Below, in pieces: positions 61,286 through 64,000 of a stretch of 64,000 nt of DNA. The translations under genes were made by a program, and so were the position numbers. Position 1 is the stretch's first letter, and each line of letters opens with the position of its first letter. The stretch is from CALMKX01 sp036274895 (GTDB lineage: Bacteria > Acidobacteriota > Thermoanaerobaculia > Multivoradales > SZUA-115). The notes under the pieces are model-generated. The model was not told the DNA's origin and did not search any database. It saw nothing but the letters and a program-made list of their open reading frames with translations. The stretch covers positions 186,001 to 250,000 of the forward strand of contig DASUEU010000027.1 in the NCBI GenBank assembly GCA_036274895.1. The letters run 5' to 3'.

Positions 61286-61350
61286 GATCGGTGCAGAATG
61301 AGACCCTCCAAGCCCGTCCCAGCTCTCGATGCTGATCGAGGAGGACTCTC

Positions 61351-62445
61351 ATGGACCAGCTCGCCGGTCTTCTGCCTTCGTCCTTGCTCTCGACCCTGCT
61401 CGCCTTGGCGGCCACTTTCCTCGGGCTGGCCGCGGCAGTGCAAATCCTCCAGGAGAGCTACAAGTATCTGAGCTGGAGTGAGGCCCGGATCTATCGCAAG
61501 GTGCTGGTGGATCTCGCCGGGCCGTGGATCGAGCGGCTCTTCGAGCCGGGGATGGTCAAAGACCTGGCGGTGCGCGGCCCCTTCCAGCTGCGGGCACTCC
61601 GCCCGCCGCGGGTCCTCCTTCCCCTCGCCCAGGACGAGCTGCGCGAGGCAACGGAGCGCCTGGCCCCGGCGTGGGTGCGCGAGGTCGTCGAGCAGCTGCG
61701 GCAAGAGCGGGAGGTGCAGGCGGCTGCCTCGGGCCTGCCGATCTGGTCACCGGCCTGGGCGGCCCTGGTCGAGAAGCTCCGCGGGGTTGACCCGGGCGAC
61801 CCCGCGCACTCGACCGCGGGCGAAATCCTCGCCTTCCTCGACAGCTGGTCCCAGGGCGGGGGAGACAGCCAGCGGCTCGACGCCCGCACCATCCTGGTCG
61901 CCTTCGAGCAGCGCTTCCTTCCCCAGGTGGTCAGACTCGACAAGCTCTTTCCGCGCCTCGAGCGCAACCTCGGCTACGCCAACCGCCGCCGGAACCTCCG
62001 GCACACCTTCTCCATCTCGCTGCTCCTCGCGGTGGGCCTGGATCTACCCTTCGACGCTCTGCTCAAGAGCGCCTCCAGCGTCTCGTTGGAGGACTCGGTG
62101 GCGCTGGCGGAGGCGAGGATCAAGGCTTACGAGACCCTCTCGAGCGGCGAGCGAGGCGGAGCTCCCGAGGTCACCCGAGCCGAGCTGGAGAGGCAGCTCC
62201 AGGAACTGGTGGCCCAACCAGGCGAGCAGATGCGGGCTTCGCTCTTCGGCCGAGCCTTCGAGCGGCTGAAAGACCTCCCGAACCAGGGTCTCCTCGCGCT
62301 GCCCATCCATCTGCTCTACTGCCTGGTCACGGCGTTCATGGTGTCCTTCGGCGCCCCGCTCTGGCACAACCTGACCGGAGCCCTCTGGCGCGCCGGTCGG
62401 GCGCGGCTGGGCCGGCCGGTCGAAGAGGCGAGCCCGGCGAGCTGA
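61351..62445 (+). CDS. Membrane protein of unknown function
   Basis: 364 residues. An N-terminal transmembrane helix (about 8-30) is followed by a large charged helical cytosolic part (about 35-320) with a weakly hydrophobic centre (HTFSISLLLAVGLDLPFDALL). A C-terminal membrane helix (about 325-350) ends in a FGAPLWHNLTGALWRA motif reminiscent of the ISLGAPFWFDLL ending shared by several unrelated membrane proteins. A CGAGGAGGA ribosome site 7 bases upstream supports expression. Family not recognised. Confidence 0.75.
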   Translation: MDQLAGLLPSSLLSTLLALAATFLGLAAAVQILQESYKYLSWSEARIYRKVLVDLAGPWIERLFEPGMVKDLAVRGPFQLRALRPPRVLLPLAQDELREATERLAPAWVREVVEQLRQEREVQAAASGLPIWSPAWAALVEKLRGVDPGDPAHSTAGEILAFLDSWSQGGGDSQRLDARTILVAFEQRFLPQVVRLDKLFPRLERNLGYANRRRNLRHTFSISLLLAVGLDLPFDALLKSASSVSLEDSVALAEARIKAYETLSSGERGGAPEVTRAELERQLQELVAQPGEQMRASLFGRAFERLKDLPNQGLLALPIHLLYCLVTAFMVSFGAPLWHNLTGALWRAGRARLGRPVEEASPAS

Positions 62446-62471
62446 AGGCTGTGGCGGTGCGCCAGCGCCCG

Positions 62472-63830
62472 CTACTCGGCCGGCTCGCCCAGCAGCTCGA
62501 TCAGCTCGTGCTTTCTCGCCTCGAGCTCCTCGGGAGTCGAGGCTTCGAGCACCAGACGCAGGTAGGGCTCAGTGTTCGAGGGCCGGACGTTCGCCCACCA
62601 GCTCTCGAACTGCACCGTCACGCCATCGAGGTAATCCACCTCGCCGCCGGCGTACCTCTGCTCGAAGGCTCTCATCAGCCCGGCCTTGTCCTCGACCTCG
62701 AAGTTGATCTCCTCGCTCTTGGCGTAGCGCTTGAGCGGCGCCACGATCTGCGAGAAGGGCTTTCCCTCGCGGCCGATCAGGTTCAAGATCTCGAACACCG
62801 CGAGCACGGCGCAGTCGGCGAAGTAGTTGTCCCGGAAGTAGTAGTGGCCGGCCAGCTCGCCGCCGAAGATGCCGTCGTCCCGCCGCAGGGTGGCCTTGAT
62901 GAAGGAGTGGCCCACCCGCTCGCGCACCGGTATACCGCCCTTCTCGCGGATGTACTCGGCCACGGCCCGGGAGGAGCGCAGGTCGTAGACCACGTGGCGG
63001 CCCGGGTGGTGGGCCAGCAGCTCACCGCCAATCAGGGCGGTGGCGAGGTCGCTGCCCACCGGCTCCCCCCGCTCGTCGACGAAAGCAGCGCGGTCGGCGT
63101 CGCCGTCGAAGGCCACGCCGAGGTCCGCACCGTGCTCCCGCACCGCTCGGCAGAGGTCCCGCAGGTTCTCGAGCTTCAAGGGGTTGGCCTCGTGGTTGGG
63201 GAAGCTGCCGTCGAGCTCGAAGTAGAGGGGGATCAGCTCGATGCCCGCGGCCTCGAGCAGGGGCCGGTAGATCGTCCCCATGCCGTTGCCGGCGTCCACC
63301 GCCACCTTGAGCCGGCGCCCGGCCGGCGGCTTCTCCAGGAAGGAGAGCACGTGGCGGTGGTAGGCCTCGGTGACCGAACCGGTCGAGACTTCACCCCGCC
63401 GGCTGCCCGGCTCGAAGTCCCCTTCCTTGACCCGTCGCTCGATCGCCGGGATGCCCTCGTCCCCCGACACCGGCCGCGCGCCATGGCGACTGAACTTGAA
63501 GCCGTTGTAGCGGGCCGGGTTGTGGCTGGCGGTGACCTGCACGCCTCCCGCAGTGCCCAGGGAGCCGACGGCGAAGTAGTTCATCGGCGTGGTGGCGAGA
63601 CCGATGTCAAGCACGTCGAGGCCGCTGTCACGGATCCCCTCGATCAAGGCCGCGGCCAGGGGCTGACCATGGCTGCGCATGTCCCGGCTGACCACCACCT
63701 GGGGATGGGCGGCCACGGCCTCGGGGTCGAGGACACTCTTGAAGGCACGGCCGATGGCGACCGCGATGGTCTCGTCGATCTGGTCGGGGTAGGTGCCGCG
63801 GACGTCGTAGGCCTTGAAGATTCCCGCCAT
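62472..63830 (-). CDS. Phosphomannomutase/phosphoglucomutase
   Basis: 452 residues. All four alpha-D-phosphohexomutase motifs are present: TASHNP with phospho-Ser102, the metal site DGDADR (242-247), the sugar loop GGELAGH (323-329) and phosphate loop RPSNTEP (416-422). It interconverts hexose 6- and 1-phosphates and feeds GDP-mannose or UDP-glucose synthesis for polysaccharide. It starts 16 bases after the stop of the truncated gene at the window end, so it belongs to that operon. Confidence 0.93.
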   Translation of the reverse strand: MAGIFKAYDVRGTYPDQIDETIAVAIGRAFKSVLDPEAVAAHPQVVVSRDMRSHGQPLAAALIEGIRDSGLDVLDIGLATTPMNYFAVGSLGTAGGVQVTASHNPARYNGFKFSRHGARPVSGDEGIPAIERRVKEGDFEPGSRRGEVSTGSVTEAYHRHVLSFLEKPPAGRRLKVAVDAGNGMGTIYRPLLEAAGIELIPLYFELDGSFPNHEANPLKLENLRDLCRAVREHGADLGVAFDGDADRAAFVDERGEPVGSDLATALIGGELLAHHPGRHVVYDLRSSRAVAEYIREKGGIPVRERVGHSFIKATLRRDDGIFGGELAGHYYFRDNYFADCAVLAVFEILNLIGREGKPFSQIVAPLKRYAKSEEINFEVEDKAGLMRAFEQRYAGGEVDYLDGVTVQFESWWANVRPSNTEPYLRLVLEASTPEELEARKHELIELLGEPAE

Positions 63831-63846
63831 GGGGTCTCCCTCTCTC

Positions 63847-64000
63847 TCAGATTCGGTCGATGGCGAAGGCGAAGTCGAGGTCTTCGACCGGGGAAGTGGT
63901 CAGGGTGCTCGAGGCGTCCCCGGCGACCGCAGTGAGCTCGACGGCGAGGGTTTCCCCCGCGATCCAGCCGCCGAAGGCGCGCAGAGCCTCGGCCAGCTCC
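63847..64000 (-). CDS. C-terminal fragment of a gene continuing beyond the window
   Basis: About 50 codons ending in FAIDRI and a TGA. The visible sequence ELAEALRAFGGWIAGETLAVEL resembles the C-terminal end of isoleucyl-tRNA synthetases with a DUF5915-type domain, but it is too short to be certain. It is immediately upstream of the phosphomannomutase gene. Confidence 0.55.
   Translation of the reverse strand, partial: ELAEALRAFGGWIAGETLAVELTAVAGDASSTLTTSPVEDLDFAFAIDRI

Overview
This is a GC-rich chromosomal segment from a free-living bacterium. It is densely packed, with short intergenic gaps and many ATGA/GTGA start-stop overlaps. No rRNA, tRNA, CRISPR array, complete insertion sequence or prophage was recognised. 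Gene content (several ECF sigma/anti-sigma pairs, a Hanks-type Ser/Thr kinase, S41 and M16 peptidases, an E1 alpha-beta fusion, AbiE and VapBC modules, REP-like palindromes) would fit an Acidobacteriota-like (for example Thermoanaerobaculia-type) or similar environmental lineage. That assignment is inference; no good phylogenetic marker is present apart from an atypical leuS.

Layout. 1-7.1 kb: the end of a surface protein, a MarR-GNAT fusion regulator with an S41 peptidase, an SDR, a MATE exporter and a GT39-type glycosyltransferase. 7.2-12.6 kb: an acyl-CoA/isoprenoid catabolism block consisting of AtuA split into two genes around a small membrane protein, an enoyl-CoA hydratase, and an acyl-CoA carboxylase beta subunit. 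A stand-alone NFACT-R protein and a small unknown gene sit between them. 12.6-17.6 kb: a VapBC-type pair, a MoaD-MoaE fusion, and a double M16 peptidase whose interdomain linker is built from nested palindromic repeats kept in frame. 17.7-23.8 kb: a translationally coupled run in which an unknown helical protein and an SPFH protein precede three further zinc-ribbon proteins, followed by a Ser/Thr kinase. This looks like a membrane-surveillance system and is my best candidate for an under-described system. 23.9-24.4 kb: remnants of a Uma2 gene and a DUF433 gene. 24.5-30.9 kb: a secreted protein, an FMN reductase, pyrF, a 2-oxoacid dehydrogenase E1 fusion, a palindrome pair, a PDZ protein and a sigma/anti-sigma pair. 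31-32.5 kb: an AbiE-type toxin-antitoxin module with two operator-like inverted repeats. 32.6-44.9 kb: tex, a metalloprotease-like membrane protein, a secreted protein, a second sigma factor followed by a very large zf-HC2/FecR anti-sigma-like protein, a terminator, a four-gene double ABC exporter and an S66 carboxypeptidase. 44.9-48.1 kb: a carbamate kinase and an NfeD-flotillin pair. 48.1-52.3 kb: an island with visibly different codon use holding leuS and a divergent leucine/glutamate-dehydrogenase-family gene, with a long hairpin upstream. 52.3-64 kb: housekeeping and accessory genes (HAD, alpha/beta hydrolase, ygfZ, aquaporin, A-type Fe-S carrier, DUF2203, HAD-like protein without its nucleophile, tdk, thioesterase, a third sigma/anti-sigma pair, SDR, YugP-type metallopeptidase, unknown membrane protein, phosphomannomutase and the end of one more gene).

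Two themes run through the window. Envelope sensing is heavily represented: three ECF/anti-sigma pairs, two separate SPFH systems, and several membrane peptidases. Many genes also have a -10-like hexamer ending only 6-10 bases before the start codon and no Shine-Dalgarno sequence, which suggests leaderless mRNAs beside conventional ones.
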